A DNA stretch of 64,000 nucleotides from Streptomyces caatingaensis (GTDB lineage: Bacteria; Actinomycetota; Actinomycetes; Streptomycetales; Streptomycetaceae): the NCBI RefSeq assembly GCF_001187435.1, contig NZ_LFXA01000007.1, positions 186,001 through 250,000 of the forward strand, in the 5' to 3' direction. Positions 1-9,296 of this stretch are shown here, in pieces. The position numbers and the translations under genes were made by a program. Under the pieces are notes generated by a model, which had not been told where the DNA came from, did no database searches, and was given only the letters and a program-made list of their open reading frames with translations. The stretch's first letter is position 1. Each line of letters begins with the position of its first letter.

Positions 1-49
1 GAGGGCCGCCGGGGGCGGCGCGTTGACGTGCGCGGGGGCGCGTGGCGGT

Positions 50-880
50 TCACGCGAGGACCTCGACGGGGTCGCCGAGGCGCAGCGCGCCGGGGTGTTC
101 CGGGATCAGGTTCTGCCCGAAGACCAGGCCCGCGGTGCGGCGCCGCCGGCGGCCGAGGGTGTGCAGCGGTTCGTGGCCGCGGACGCCCGTGCGCTGGTCG
201 GTGGTGGTGACCACGCACCGGCCGCAGGGCTTGGCGACGCGGAACACGGCCTCGCCGAGGCGCACCCGGCGCCAGCCGTCCTCGGCCCAGGGCGGGGTGC
301 CGGAGACCACCACGTTGGGCCGGAAGCGGTCCATCGGCAGCGGGCCCTCGCCGGCGTGACGTCCCTCCGACACCCAGGAGTTGAGGGCGTCCAGGGACGA
401 CTGCGCGGTGAGCAGCAGCGGGAAGCCGTCGGCGAAGCTCACCCGGTCCCCCGGGCGTGCGTAGTCGGGATCGACCGGGCGGCGGACGGCCGGGTCGTCC
501 ATGTGCACCAGACGGGCCGGGGTGCCGAGATAGTCGGTCAGCCAGGCGTCGGCGTCGGGGCCCGCGGGCACGGCCTCGGCGCCGTCCCGGAAGAGCGTCA
601 CGCGGAGGGTGCCCCGCTCGCCGGCGCACGGCACCGGAACGTCCAGCGTCCCCGCCCCGGGACCGCTGATCCGCCCGCCGCCGCCGGGCAGCGGGTGCGC
701 CGCGGCCAACGCGAGCCGGGGCAGCTGCCGTTGGGTCAGGAACCGGCCGTCCGGCCGGACGGCCGTCCAGCGGCGGTCCCCCGCGAGCCCCCACGGCTCG
801 ACGACCGCCTCCCCCGGGGCTTCCCCCGCCATCGACTTGACCGGGTAGAGGTGGATCGCCGTGAGCGCGGGGACGGTCAT
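50..880 (-). CDS. MOSC domain-containing protein
   Basis: 276-residue protein with the MOSC_N plus MOSC layout (related to the C-terminal domain of molybdenum cofactor sulfurase). The N-terminus carries the YPVKSM motif typical of the beta-barrel half. The C-terminal half has PCGRC followed by TTTDQRTG, the conserved cysteine region thought to carry sulfur or bind the cofactor. Family members are linked to sulfur transfer or to reduction of N-hydroxylated compounds; the substrate here cannot be told. The start is the ATG giving MTVPALTAIHLYPVKSM; the long upstream extension of the open frame is antisense to the next gene. It lies codirectionally behind the Pro/Gln-rich gene with a 67-base gap. 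No signal peptide, so probably cytosolic. Confidence 0.88.
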   Translation of the reverse strand: MTVPALTAIHLYPVKSMAGEAPGEAVVEPWGLAGDRRWTAVRPDGRFLTQRQLPRLALAAAHPLPGGGGRISGPGAGTLDVPVPCAGERGTLRVTLFRDGAEAVPAGPDADAWLTDYLGTPARLVHMDDPAVRRPVDPDYARPGDRVSFADGFPLLLTAQSSLDALNSWVSEGRHAGEGPLPMDRFRPNVVVSGTPPWAEDGWRRVRLGEAVFRVAKPCGRCVVTTTDQRTGVRGHEPLHTLGRRRRRTAGLVFGQNLIPEHPGALRLGDPVEVLA

Positions 881-947
881 GCGCCCCATCCTGTCAGCCC
901 GGTCCGGCAAGTCGCCCCGACGGACCGGGTGTTCGGCGCGTCGTGGC

Positions 948-1439
948 TCAGTAGCCGCCCTGGCCCTGGTACGGGCGCTGGTACGGATCCTCGTACGGCG
1001 CGGCCGGGCGCGGCGCGACCGGGCGCATCGCGTCGTAGCCCGCCGGACCGGCGCCCGCCGGACCCGGGGCGGGCGCGCCCGGGCGCTGCTGGTACGGCTG
1101 CTGGGCCCCGGGGTAGCCGCGCGGGGCGGACGCCTGCTGCGGGATGTACGGGGCCGGCGCCTGCTGGAGGCCCGGGTTGCCGTACTGCGGGGGCTGCGGC
1201 GCGTACCCGCCCTGCGGGTGCGACGGCATCTGCGGAGCCGCGGGCGGCGCCGCGCCCTGGCCCGAGGGCAGGGCGGGCAGCGCCGGCAGCTGGCTGCCGC
1301 CGTCGAAGGGCGCCGACACCCGGATGGGGGCGATCTGCGGGGTGCCCCGCTCGGCGACGAGGCTGTCGTAGATGGGGGTGTCCGGGAAGGACGACGTGGC
1401 GTAATAGCCGCTGCCGTAGGCACTGCGGGGGGAGGTCAT
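948..1439 (-). CDS. Pro/Gln/Tyr-rich protein, DUF6643-like
   Basis: 163 residues. The conserved N-terminal block (MTSPRSAYGSGYYATSSFPD, then a PIYDSLVAERGTPQIAPIRV-type stretch) matches the Streptomyces family I know as DUF6643. From about residue 55 the chain is low-complexity, rich in Pro, Gln, Ala, Gly and Tyr, and probably disordered. There is no signal peptide or membrane segment. Function is unknown; disordered Pro-rich tails often bind partners or the cell surface, but that is inference. The start ATG follows an AGGG ribosome site. It is divergent from the TerD-domain gene across a 221-base region that contains iterated repeats. Confidence 0.75.
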   Translation of the reverse strand: MTSPRSAYGSGYYATSSFPDTPIYDSLVAERGTPQIAPIRVSAPFDGGSQLPALPALPSGQGAAPPAAPQMPSHPQGGYAPQPPQYGNPGLQQAPAPYIPQQASAPRGYPGAQQPYQQRPGAPAPGPAGAGPAGYDAMRPVAPRPAAPYEDPYQRPYQGQGGY

Positions 1440-1564
1440 AGCCCTTAAGTTAAGCCCACGATGTGCCGGTTGGGGAGTCAGGTACCTGGGTTGTTTGCGG
1501 GGGCAGGGCGGCGCCGAGCCATCAATCGGGGCGAAGCCGGAGAATTCGGTTGTCGCGATGTGTT

Positions 1565-1628
1565 GGAACGGTGTAAAGGACCGGTTCGTTCGCCTGGATG
1601 ACCGGTCCGTTCGGGGACCGGATCGTTC
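1565..1628 (+). promoter_or_regulatory. Iterated operator and ECF-like promoter upstream of terD-like gene
   Basis: Three direct copies of GACCGGNNCGTTC occur at 1579-1591, 1600-1612 and 1616-1628. A GGAAC box at 1565-1569 stands 17 bases before CGTT (1587-1590), the form of an ECF-sigma promoter. The array ends about 32 bases before the TerD-domain start. Repeats on one strand at 21 and 16 base spacing suggest cooperative regulator binding or overlapping promoters; which of these is inference. Confidence 0.5.
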
Positions 1629-1660
1629 CAGTGAGGCGTCCAGCAGAGGTGGAAGAGAAG

Positions 1661-3058
1661 ATGGGGATGCTCAAGGGCACCAACGTCCGGATCCCGGCAC
1701 CGGCGGTGCGGGTGGAACTGGGCCGGCGCACCGGCCCCGGCGTACCGGACGTGGACGTCTCCGCGCTGCTGCTCGCCGGCGGCCGCGTCCGCTCCGACGC
1801 CGACTTCGTCTTCTACAACCAGGCGGCGCACCCCTCGGGCGCCGTGCGGCACGAGGGCAAGGCGCCGGCGGGGGACGCGGTGACCGACGTCCTCGCCGTC
1901 GACCTCGCCGCCGTCGAGCCGGACGTCGACACGGTGGTCGTCGCCGCCTCCGCCGACGGCGGCACCTTCGGCCAGGTGCCCGGCCTCCACGTCCGCGTCC
2001 TGGACGCGGCGGCCGGCACGGAACTGGCCCGCTTCGACAGCCAGGACGCCACCGTGGAGACGGCCTTCGTCCTCGGCGAGCTCTACCGCCGCCACGGCGA
2101 GTGGAAGTTCCGGGCCGTCGGCCAGGGCTACGACAGAGGGCTGGCGGGGCTGGCGACGGACTTCGGGATCACGGTGGACGAGCCGGGTGCGGCGGGCCCG
2201 GGTGCGGCGGACGGGGCTCCCGGGGCGTCGGGTCCGGCCGCGCCGGCGGCGACGCCCGCGCCGGACAGGCCGTCCGGGGCCCCGGACGGACCGGTGCCGG
2301 GGGCGCCCGCCGCCCCGGCCCGACCGGGGCAGAGCGGGGCGAACCCGGCAACCGGGGCCGCGCAGGCGCCCGTTGGGCCGGGCGCGGCCCGGCCCGTCAG
2401 TCTCTCCAAGGTGACGCTGACGAAGGCGGCACCGGCCGTCTCGCTCACCAAGCAGGGCGGCACCTCCGGCGCCATGCGCGTCAACCTCAACTGGCAGATG
2501 CGCGGGCAGGGCGGGCAGGGGACCGCCGGCGGCGGGGGATGGGGGCGGCGGCTGGCCAAGGCGCTGCAGGGCGGCGGCGGGGAGCTGGACCTGGACCTGG
2601 GGGCGCTGTTCGAGCTCCGGGACGGGACCAAGGGCGTCGTCCAGGCCCTCGGCAACTCCTTCGGGTCGCTGCACCGGCCGCCCTACATCCACCTCGACGG
2701 CGACGACCGCACCGGCGCCGCCGCGGCCGGTGAGAACTTCACCATCAACCTCGACCACAGCCGCGACTTCCGCCGCATCCTCGTGTTCGTGACCATCTAC
2801 GAGGGGGCCGAGAGCTTCGCGGGCCTGCACGCCACCGTGACCCTCCAGCCGCAGCACGGCGCGCCCGTCGACTTCTCGCTGGACGAGTGCACCGTCCCGT
2901 CCAACGTCTGCGCGCTGGCGCTCATCACCGACGAGGGCGGCGAGCTCGTCGTCCGGCGCGAGGCGCGCTACCTGGTGCCCGAGCGCGGGGTCAGCCCGCA
3001 GCGCACCCTGGACCGCGCGTACGGCTGGGGCATGAACTGGACGCCGGGCCGCAAGTGA
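1661..3058 (+). CDS. Two-domain TerD family protein
   Basis: 465 residues from the ATG at 1661; a second ATG at 1667 sits at a similar distance from the GAGGTGGAAG ribosome site. Residues 1-180 resemble a TerD (calcium-binding, tellurite or stress) domain, with DFVFYNQ and a [16 protein letters not shown] ending. Residues 185-260 are an Ala/Pro/Gly linker. Residues 265-465 form a second TerD-like domain ([10 protein letters not shown], then a long LDLGALFEL insert and a [15 protein letters not shown] end). TerD proteins act in the cytosol at the membrane in tellurite, phage and stress responses. This is a single gene, not a ter operon. Iterated operator repeats lie directly upstream, so tight regulation is likely. 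Confident on family, not on ligand. Confidence 0.87.
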   Translation: MGMLKGTNVRIPAPAVRVELGRRTGPGVPDVDVSALLLAGGRVRSDADFVFYNQAAHPSGAVRHEGKAPAGDAVTDVLAVDLAAVEPDVDTVVVAASADGGTFGQVPGLHVRVLDAAAGTELARFDSQDATVETAFVLGELYRRHGEWKFRAVGQGYDRGLAGLATDFGITVDEPGAAGPGAADGAPGASGPAAPAATPAPDRPSGAPDGPVPGAPAAPARPGQSGANPATGAAQAPVGPGAARPVSLSKVTLTKAAPAVSLTKQGGTSGAMRVNLNWQMRGQGGQGTAGGGGWGRRLAKALQGGGGELDLDLGALFELRDGTKGVVQALGNSFGSLHRPPYIHLDGDDRTGAAAAGENFTINLDHSRDFRRILVFVTIYEGAESFAGLHATVTLQPQHGAPVDFSLDECTVPSNVCALALITDEGGELVVRREARYLVPERGVSPQRTLDRAYGWGMNWTPGRK

Positions 3059-3059
3059 C

Positions 3060-3081
3060 GCCCGGCGGCTACTCGCCGGGC
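3060..3081. terminator. Stem-loop between convergent genes
   Basis: Perfect 8-base arms (GCCCGGCG / CGCCGGGC) with a 6-base loop sit directly after the terD-like stop and overlap the end of the convergent glycosyltransferase gene. This fits a compact bidirectional terminator. Confidence 0.55.
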
Positions 3082-4250
3082 CGGGGCGCGGGTTCGGGAC
3101 GGGCGTAGGTCCGTCCCTTCCAGGCCGCGCCCCGCCCCCGGTAGTGCTGGACCGCGGAGTCCACGGTCATCAGCAGGTAGAGCAGGGCGATGGCGGGGAA
3201 CAGCGGCGCGAGCCACAGCGGCTGGCGGTAGTGGCGCAGCATCGGGACGTACATGCCCGCCATCAGGGCCCAGGCCGCGGCCCCGGCGGCCAGGGCGACG
3301 GGCGCGCCCGTCGCGGCGCCGGCGGCCACGGCCGCGGGCGGGGCGAGGTAGACGAGGGCCAGCCCGGCCACCGTCGCGACGAGCAGCAGGGGGTTGTACA
3401 GCAGTTGCGCGTAGGCGCTGCGCGAGACCATGCGCCAGAGGGGGCCGAGCCCCCTGTAGGGCCGGACGCTGTGCACCCGTTCGGCCAGCCCCAGCCAGAT
3501 CCGGCCGCCGGAGCGTTTGACCGCGCGGGCGACCGACACGTCGTCGATGACCGCGTGCCGGACGGAGTCCGGGATGCCGGCCCGTTCGGCGGCCTCCCGG
3601 CGCAGCAGGACGCAGCCGCCGGCGGCCGCGGCGGTGCGGGCGCCGGGGCGGTTGACGCGGCGGAAGGGGTAGAGCTGGGCGAAGAGGTGGACGAAGGCGG
3701 GGACGATCAGCCGTTCCCAGACCGTCTCCACGCGCAGCCGGGCCATCTGGGAGACGAGGTCGAGGCCGCCGGAGCGGGCGGCGGCGACCAGTTCGCGCAG
3801 GCTGTCGGGGGCGTGGGCGATGTCGGCGTCGGTCAGGAGCAGGTAGGCGGCGTCGGTGCGGGCGCGGGCGAGGGCCATGCCGTGCCGTACGGCCCACAGC
3901 TTGCCGGTCCAGCCGGGGGCGGGTTCGCCGGGGGAGCCGACCGTCAGCGGGAGGCCGCCGTGCTCGGCGGCCAGCGCGCGGGCCAGGTCGCCGGTGCCGT
4001 CCGTGCTGCCGTCGTCGACGAGGAAGACCTCGGCCCGGCCGGGATAGTCCTGGGCGAGGAGGGAGGGCAGGCTCACGGGCAGCACCTCGGCCTCGTCCCG
4101 GGCGGGGACGACGATCGCGACGGAGGGCCACGCGGCGGGCGGGGTGCGGGGCGGCAGCCGGACGTCGGTGCGCCAGAAGAAGCCCTGGCCCAGGAGCAGC
4201 CACAGCCACGCGGCCAGCGAACCGACGGAGATCCACGTCATCGCGTTCAC
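3069..4250 (-). CDS. Family 2 glycosyltransferase, HpnB-like
   Basis: 393 residues: an N-terminal membrane segment (about 5-25), a GT2 catalytic domain, and a hydrophobic C-terminal half with about three to four further segments. Visible motifs are VDDGSTDGTGD (nucleotide-sugar site), LLTDADIAH (DXD metal site) and AVIDDVSVARAVKRSGG (acceptor and catalytic-base region). Layout and length match the hopene-associated transferase HpnB group, but no hopanoid genes are in this window, so the acceptor lipid is unproven. Acts at the cytoplasmic membrane. Divergent from the racemase-like gene across about 120 bases. An ATG three codons downstream is an alternative start. Confidence 0.85.
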   Translation of the reverse strand: MNAMTWISVGSLAAWLWLLLGQGFFWRTDVRLPPRTPPAAWPSVAIVVPARDEAEVLPVSLPSLLAQDYPGRAEVFLVDDGSTDGTGDLARALAAEHGGLPLTVGSPGEPAPGWTGKLWAVRHGMALARARTDAAYLLLTDADIAHAPDSLRELVAAARSGGLDLVSQMARLRVETVWERLIVPAFVHLFAQLYPFRRVNRPGARTAAAAGGCVLLRREAAERAGIPDSVRHAVIDDVSVARAVKRSGGRIWLGLAERVHSVRPYRGLGPLWRMVSRSAYAQLLYNPLLLVATVAGLALVYLAPPAAVAAGAATGAPVALAAGAAAWALMAGMYVPMLRHYRQPLWLAPLFPAIALLYLLMTVDSAVQHYRGRGAAWKGRTYARPEPAPRPGE

Positions 4251-4372
4251 CCGCCGCAGTCTGCCGCACGGGCGCCGCCCGCGGGACGAACACTGGCCAG
4301 AAGGGGACGGAGAGTGTCACAAAGGCCCCCGCCCGGCGGTCCCGCCCGTGGCGCATCCATTAAAGTGACCGG

Positions 4373-5161
4373 GTGAAGATCGCGCTCATGGACTCCGGCA
4401 ACGGCCTCCTGGCGGCTGCCGCCGCCGTGCACCGGCTGCGGCCCGACGCCGAGCTGGTCCTCTCCTCCGACCCCGCCAGCATGCCGTGGGGCCCCCGCAC
4501 CCCCGAGGACGTCACCGTCCGGGCCCTCGGCTGCGCCCGCGCCGCCGCGGCGCACCGCCCGGACGCGCTGATCGTGGCCTGCAACACCGCCTCCGTGCAC
4601 GCGCTGGCCGCCATCCGGGCCGAACTGGAGCCCGGCCTGCCGGTGATCGGCACGGTCCCCGCGATCAAGCCCGCCGCCGCGGGCGGCGGCCCGGTCGCCA
4701 TCTGGGCCACCCCCGCCACCACCGGCAGCCCCTACCAGCGCGGTCTCATCCGGGACTTCGCGGACGGCGTCGAGGTCACCGAGGTGCCCTGCCCGGGGCT
4801 GGCCGACGCGGTCGAGCGGGCGGACGACGCGGCCGTCGACGCGGCGATCGCCGCCGCGGCCGCGCGCACCCCGCACGACGTGCGCGCCGTCGTCCTGGGC
4901 TGCACCCACTACGAGCTGGTCGCCGAGCGGATCCGCGCCGCCGTGCGGCGGCCCTCCGCGCCGCCGGTCGCGCTGCACGGCTCGGCGGGCGCGGTGGCCG
5001 CGCAGGCGCTGCGCCGCATCGGGGCGTCCCCCGAGCCGGAGGCCCGGCCCGCCGGGCGGCCGACCGTGCTGCTCAGCGGCCGGGAGGGGGCCCTGGGGCA
5101 GGCGGCGCTGTCCTACCCCGAGGGCCGTGCGCTGGTGGCGGTGGGCGCCGCCCGGCCGTAG
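4373..5161 (+). CDS. Aspartate/glutamate racemase family protein
   Basis: 262 residues, the usual size for cofactor-independent glutamate racemase. Both catalytic cysteines are visible: CNTAS (Cys70) and GCTHYEL (Cys177). The N-terminal motif is DSGNGLL instead of the usual DSGVGG, so it may be a divergent paralogue rather than the housekeeping MurI that supplies D-Glu for peptidoglycan. The GTG start lies six bases after a TAAAGT hexamer (4361-4366), suggesting a leaderless transcript. The next gene downstream codes for a small PH-like membrane protein with its own -10-like element. Confidence 0.85.
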   Translation: MKIALMDSGNGLLAAAAAVHRLRPDAELVLSSDPASMPWGPRTPEDVTVRALGCARAAAAHRPDALIVACNTASVHALAAIRAELEPGLPVIGTVPAIKPAAAGGGPVAIWATPATTGSPYQRGLIRDFADGVEVTEVPCPGLADAVERADDAAVDAAIAAAAARTPHDVRAVVLGCTHYELVAERIRAAVRRPSAPPVALHGSAGAVAAQALRRIGASPEPEARPAGRPTVLLSGREGALGQAALSYPEGRALVAVGAARP

Positions 5162-5214
5162 CGGCGGCGCCGGGAACCCTGCCCCGGGGGCGGAAGGTCG
5201 GTACTCTGCCTGGT

Positions 5215-5778
5215 ATGAGGGACCACCCGGAGGCCCCGCGGGGCCAGGAGGACGGCGACGGCGAGTCCACCGTCTGGACGGGCCGCGCGACCAACCGAGT
5301 GCAGTGGCTGCTGGCCGGCGCCGGGGCCGCGTGCATGGCGCTGGGCATCGATCTGGCGGTCGCCCACCCCTGGACCTCAGGAGTCATCCCGCTGGTGATG
5401 TCGGTGGTCGGCTGTGTCGCCGCCGGCCTGCTGATGCTCTACGGCACCGTCGCCTTCGTCCACGTCGCCGTCCGGGTCGACAAGGAGACGCTGGAGATCC
5501 GCTGCGGCCACATCGGCCTGCCCCGGACGCGCATCCCGCTGTCCCACGTGGTGCGCGCCGACTTCGCCCCCCGCGTGACGCCCCGCCAGTGGGGCGGCTG
5601 GGGCTACCGCTGGCGGCCCGACCAGGGCACCGGCGTCGTGGTGCGGCGCGGCGAGGGCTTCGTGGTCCGGCTCGGCGACGGGCGTTCCTACACGGTCACC
5701 GTGGACGACGCCGAGGCGGCCGTGCGGGTGATCCGCGACCGGCTGGGGCTCGGTACGGGCCGTCCGGCCTCCGCCTGA
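5215..5778 (+). CDS. Small membrane protein with PH-like domain
   Basis: 187 residues. Two hydrophobic segments at about 27-48 and 55-80 are followed by a beta-rich domain (VRVDKETLEIRCGHIGLPRT, then a segment ending in a Trp/Gly-rich GGWGYRWRP motif and GFVVRLGDGRSYTVTVDDAE). This is the look of the bacterial PH-like proteins with two N-terminal helices common in actinomycetes. The domain should face the cytosol. Function unknown. The ATG is seven bases after TACTCT (5202-5207), so the message may be leaderless. Confidence 0.78.
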   Translation: MRDHPEAPRGQEDGDGESTVWTGRATNRVQWLLAGAGAACMALGIDLAVAHPWTSGVIPLVMSVVGCVAAGLLMLYGTVAFVHVAVRVDKETLEIRCGHIGLPRTRIPLSHVVRADFAPRVTPRQWGGWGYRWRPDQGTGVVVRRGEGFVVRLGDGRSYTVTVDDAEAAVRVIRDRLGLGTGRPASA

Positions 5779-6229
5779 CACCGGCGTCCCCGCGGCGTCC
5801 CGCGGACCTGAATGCCCCCTGCGTGTGACGTCCCCGCCCGGCGCGGGCCCGCTGCCGCCGCGCGCCGCGGCCCCCAAAGGCCAGTTCCCAGCACGGGAGT
5901 TCCAGCCTTCGAAGGAAAAGACGGAGTCCAAATTCGGCCAAGGCTCGCCGTGTCGCTTGAAAGGCCCGTACTCCGCTCTATCCGGAATCCAAGTGCTTTG
6001 CTAGCGTGTGGGTTGCGTATTCTTCCGAGCGCAGTCGGGAGCCATGGAGAATGCACCGCAAAAGCATATGATCGACCGCTTGCTCCGAACCGGACGGCGG
6101 GGGTGCCCCCGGCCCCTGGTCACCACCGTTGATCAGGAAAAAGTGCGAGGCCAGGCAAGGTAGCCGTCCGTATCGCTCTGCGCACTGTCAACCCCTCGGG
6201 CTCACTTTGCCCACAATGCAGGGATGCGC
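5779..6229. other. Gene-free stretch upstream of MFS gene
   Basis: About 450 bases with visibly lower GC than the surroundings after position 5880. No credible reading frame on either strand. A possible sigma70-type pair, TTGAAA (5957-5962) and TATCCG (5979-5984) with a 16-base spacer, could drive the MFS gene but would leave a leader of over 200 bases; a regulatory leader RNA is possible but no clear structure was recognised. Confidence 0.4.
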
Positions 6230-7678
6230 ATGAAAGCCTTTCGGGTCACGCGCGAGTTTCCACTCGCATTGCGACTGCTATTGATCAACCAGTTTGGGAT
6301 CGACATCGGGTTCTATATCCTGGTGCCATTTCTCGCGGCATATCTGGGGCAGGAACTCGGAATGTCGGACGCGCTTGTCGGCCTGGTGCTGGGCGTACGC
6401 AACCTGGGGCAGCAGGGCCTCTTCCTCCTCGGCGGTTCCGCCGCGGACCGGCTGGGCCCGCGAGCGGTGATCATCGCCGGGTGCGCGCTGCGCACCCTGG
6501 GCTTCTCCCTCTTCGCCTTCGGCACCACCCTGCCGGTCGTCCTCGGCGCCTCCCTGCTCAACGGGCTGGCCGCGGGCCTCTTCTACCCCTCCGCCCGCGC
6601 CTACGCGGCACTGGAGGCCGGCGACCGCAAGGCCGAGGCGTTCGCGCTGCTCAACGCCTACGCCACCATCGGCTCGCTGATCGGGCTGCTGCTGGGCAGC
6701 GTGCTGATCCGCACCGACTTCCGGGTCTGCGCGGTGGCCGCCGCGGGCGTCTACGGACTGATGACCGTCGGCCAGGCCCTCGTCCTGCCCGACCGGGAGC
6801 CGCCCGCCGCCGTCCGCGGCACCACCGTCCTCGGCGACTGGCTGGAGGTCTTCGGCAACCGCCGGTTCCTGCTGTTCTCCCTGGCGACGACCGGCATGTT
6901 CACCGTCGAGAACCAGCTCTGCCTGCTGCTGCCCGCCGGGGCGAAACAGGCGTCCGGCTGGGAGGGCGCCGCCGGGGTGCTGCTCGGCGCCGGCGCCGTC
7001 GCCAACCTCTTCCAGATGCCCATCACCCGGGCCCTGGAACGGCACGGCGGCGGCCAGCGCTGGGTGGGCGCCGGACTCGTCGTCATGGGCGCGGGCTTCC
7101 TGCCCCCGCTGCTCATCTGCGCCGACGGCCCGCCCGACGGGATGCGCGAGATCGCGCCGCGGATGCTCGTGATGCTCGCCGGCTCGCTCCTGCTGTACTT
7201 CGGCACCATGGTCGCCCACCCCGCCGTGCTGGAGATGATCCCCCGCTTCGGCCGCGAGACGCTCGCCGGCACCTACTTCGGGCTCTTCTACGTCTTCGCC
7301 GGGCTGACGGCCGCCGGCGGCAACGCGGTCGTCGGCTGGACCATGGACACGGCCAAGCGCTTCGACTGCCCCTGGCTGCCCTGGACCGGCTGTGTGGCCT
7401 TCGGCCTCTCCTCCGCCCTGGCCGTGACCGTCCTGCACCGCACCCGGCTGCTGCCCGGCCGGGCCCCGGCGCCCGTGGTGGAGGGCACGGTCGTCCGGCC
7501 GGGCCCGCCCGAGCGCTCCCGGGCCGCCGCCGAGGCCGCGTCCGGGCCGGTCGGCCCGACGGCCGAGGCCGTCGGCCGGTGGGAGACCGGCCGGTGGGAG
7601 CTCGGCCACCGCGACCGGGCCCGGCTGCCCGGCCCCGGGCGCGCCGCCGACGACGCCACGGACCAGCCGCCGCGCTGA
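6230..7678 (+). CDS. MFS transporter
   Basis: 482 residues with about 12 membrane segments, starting at residue 15. The loop after the second segment carries GGSAADRLGPR, the major-facilitator signature. A hydrophilic tail of about 75 residues rich in Pro, Arg and Glu follows the last helix and is probably cytosolic. The ATG at 6230 is preferred because AGGG lies six bases upstream; the ATG at 6224 would be jammed against that site. Overall it resembles MdtH-like drug/proton antiporters, but the substrate cannot be read. Monocistronic between a long upstream gap and the dehydrogenase gene. Confidence 0.88.
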   Translation: MKAFRVTREFPLALRLLLINQFGIDIGFYILVPFLAAYLGQELGMSDALVGLVLGVRNLGQQGLFLLGGSAADRLGPRAVIIAGCALRTLGFSLFAFGTTLPVVLGASLLNGLAAGLFYPSARAYAALEAGDRKAEAFALLNAYATIGSLIGLLLGSVLIRTDFRVCAVAAAGVYGLMTVGQALVLPDREPPAAVRGTTVLGDWLEVFGNRRFLLFSLATTGMFTVENQLCLLLPAGAKQASGWEGAAGVLLGAGAVANLFQMPITRALERHGGGQRWVGAGLVVMGAGFLPPLLICADGPPDGMREIAPRMLVMLAGSLLLYFGTMVAHPAVLEMIPRFGRETLAGTYFGLFYVFAGLTAAGGNAVVGWTMDTAKRFDCPWLPWTGCVAFGLSSALAVTVLHRTRLLPGRAPAPVVEGTVVRPGPPERSRAAAEAASGPVGPTAEAVGRWETGRWELGHRDRARLPGPGRAADDATDQPPR

Positions 7679-7704
7679 GCGCCTCCCTCCCCGGCGAACC
7701 GCCG

Positions 7705-7729
7705 CCGCCCGTCCGTCTTGCGCGGGCGG
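7705..7729 (+). terminator. Weak stem-loop after MFS gene
   Basis: Arms CCGCCCG and CGGGCGG with an 11-base loop, 26 bases after the MFS stop. GC-rich, without a T-tract, as usual in Streptomyces. Confidence 0.35.
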
Positions 7730-7803
7730 GCGGCGCGCCGCAAGGTCGTCTGGAGGCCCCGGGCCCCCGGGGCGCCGCTCCGGCCCGTCGAGGAAGGACG
7801 CCC

Positions 7804-9207
7804 ATGCCCATCGCCACGGTGAACCCCGCGACCGGCGAGACCCTCAAGACCTTCGACCCGCTCGCGCCCGAGGAGGTCGACCGCCGGATCGCCGCGGCCG
7901 CCGCCGCGTTCCGCCGCCACCGCACCACGGACTTCGCCGAACGCGCCCGGCTCCTCGGCCGCGCCGCCGGCCTGCTGGACGAGGACCGCGAGGACATCGC
8001 CCGCACCATGACCCTGGAGATGGGCAAGCCCCTCGCCGCCGCCCGCGCCGAGGCGGCCAAGAGCGCCAAGGCCATGCGCTGGTACGCGGAGCACGCCGAG
8101 GGCCTGCTCGCCGACGAGCACCCCGCCCCGGCCGCGGTCGAGGACTCCGGGGCCGCCGAAGTCCGCGTCCGCTACCGCCCCCTCGGCCCCGTCCTCGCCG
8201 TGATGCCGTGGAACTTCCCGCTCTGGCAGGTGGTCCGCTTCGCCGCCCCCGCCCTCATGGCCGGCAACACCGGCCTGCTCAAGCACGCCTCCAACGTGCC
8301 GCAGACCGCCCTCTACCTGGAGGACCTCTTCCGCCGCGCCGGCTACCCGGAGGGCTGCTTCCAGACCCTGCTGATCGGCTCCGGCGCCGTCGAGGCCGTC
8401 CTGCGCGACCCCCGCGTCGCCGCCGCCACGCTCACCGGCAGCGAGCCGGCCGGCCGCGCGGTCGCCTCCGTCGCGGGCGACGAGGTGAAGAAGACCGTCC
8501 TCGAACTCGGCGGCAGCGACCCCTACATCGTCATGCCCTCCGCCGACCTCGACCGCGCCGTCCGCACGGCCGTGACCGCCCGCGTCCAGAACAACGGCCA
8601 GTCCTGCATCGCCGCCAAGCGCTTCGTCGTCCACCGCGACGTGTACGACGCCTTCACCGAGCGCTTCACCGCCCTGATGGACGGCCTGGCCGTCGGGGAC
8701 CCGCTGGACGAGTCCACCGACGTCGGCCCGCTCGCCACCGAGCAGGGCCGCGCCGACGTCGAGGAACTCGTCGACGACGCCGTGCGCCTGGGCGCCCTCG
8801 CCCGCTGCGGCGGCGGCCGGCCCGCCCTGCCCGGCGCGCTGGCCCGGGGCTGGTTCTACGAGCCGACCGTCCTCACCGACGTCACCCCCGAGATGCGCAT
8901 CCACCGCGAGGAGGCCTTCGGCCCGGTCGCCACCGTCTACCCGGTGGCGGACGTCGACGAGGCCGTCGGCCTCGCCAACGACACGCCCTTCGGCCTCAGT
9001 TCCAACGTGTGGACCCGCGACGAGGACGAACAGCGGCGCTTCGCCCGGGACCTGGAGGCCGGCGGCGTCTTCTTCAACGGCATGACCGCCTCCCACCCCG
9101 CCTTCCCCTTCGGCGGCGTCAAACGCTCCGGCTACGGGCGGGAGTTGTCCGGCCACGGCATCCGCGAGTTCTGCAACGTGACGACGGTGTGGCACGCCGC
9201 GCCGTAG
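7804..9207 (+). CDS. NAD(P)-dependent aldehyde dehydrogenase, succinate-semialdehyde type
   Basis: 467 residues, full length for the ALDH superfamily. Catalytic Glu234 is in LELGGSDP and nucleophile Cys268 in [11 protein letters not shown]; the cofactor region shows PWNFPLWQ and [10 protein letters not shown]. The motif spectrum is closest to the short succinate-semialdehyde dehydrogenase (GabD/SSDH-like) branch, so oxidation of succinic semialdehyde to succinate in the cytosol is the best guess. The start ATG has an AGGAAGGA site nine bases upstream. Its stop converges on dhaK across about 90 bases. No GABA transaminase is adjacent, so the pathway is not confirmed by context. Confidence 0.88.
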   Translation: MPIATVNPATGETLKTFDPLAPEEVDRRIAAAAAAFRRHRTTDFAERARLLGRAAGLLDEDREDIARTMTLEMGKPLAAARAEAAKSAKAMRWYAEHAEGLLADEHPAPAAVEDSGAAEVRVRYRPLGPVLAVMPWNFPLWQVVRFAAPALMAGNTGLLKHASNVPQTALYLEDLFRRAGYPEGCFQTLLIGSGAVEAVLRDPRVAAATLTGSEPAGRAVASVAGDEVKKTVLELGGSDPYIVMPSADLDRAVRTAVTARVQNNGQSCIAAKRFVVHRDVYDAFTERFTALMDGLAVGDPLDESTDVGPLATEQGRADVEELVDDAVRLGALARCGGGRPALPGALARGWFYEPTVLTDVTPEMRIHREEAFGPVATVYPVADVDEAVGLANDTPFGLSSNVWTRDEDEQRRFARDLEAGGVFFNGMTASHPAFPFGGVKRSGYGRELSGHGIREFCNVTTVWHAAP

Positions 9208-9296
9208 CCCGGTCGCCGAGCGGGTAGCCGCGGCACCGCGCCGCGGCCGTGTCACCGGCCGCCACACCCCGAGCGTCGCCAGCAGCCCGAGCGTCG

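Noticed and set aside
50..1423. 457-residue minus-strand frame including MOSC
   Set aside because: The N-terminal 180 residues are Arg/Pro-rich shadow of the DUF6643-like gene; only the MOSC part is real.
5812..6132. 106-residue plus-strand frame in the 5.8-6.2 kb gap
   Set aside because: No ribosome site, mixed composition without Streptomyces third-position bias, and no recognisable motif.
6481..9207. 908-residue frame ending in aldehyde dehydrogenase
   Set aside because: The first 440 residues are an Arg-rich shadow of the MFS gene; the ATG at 7804 has a good ribosome site.
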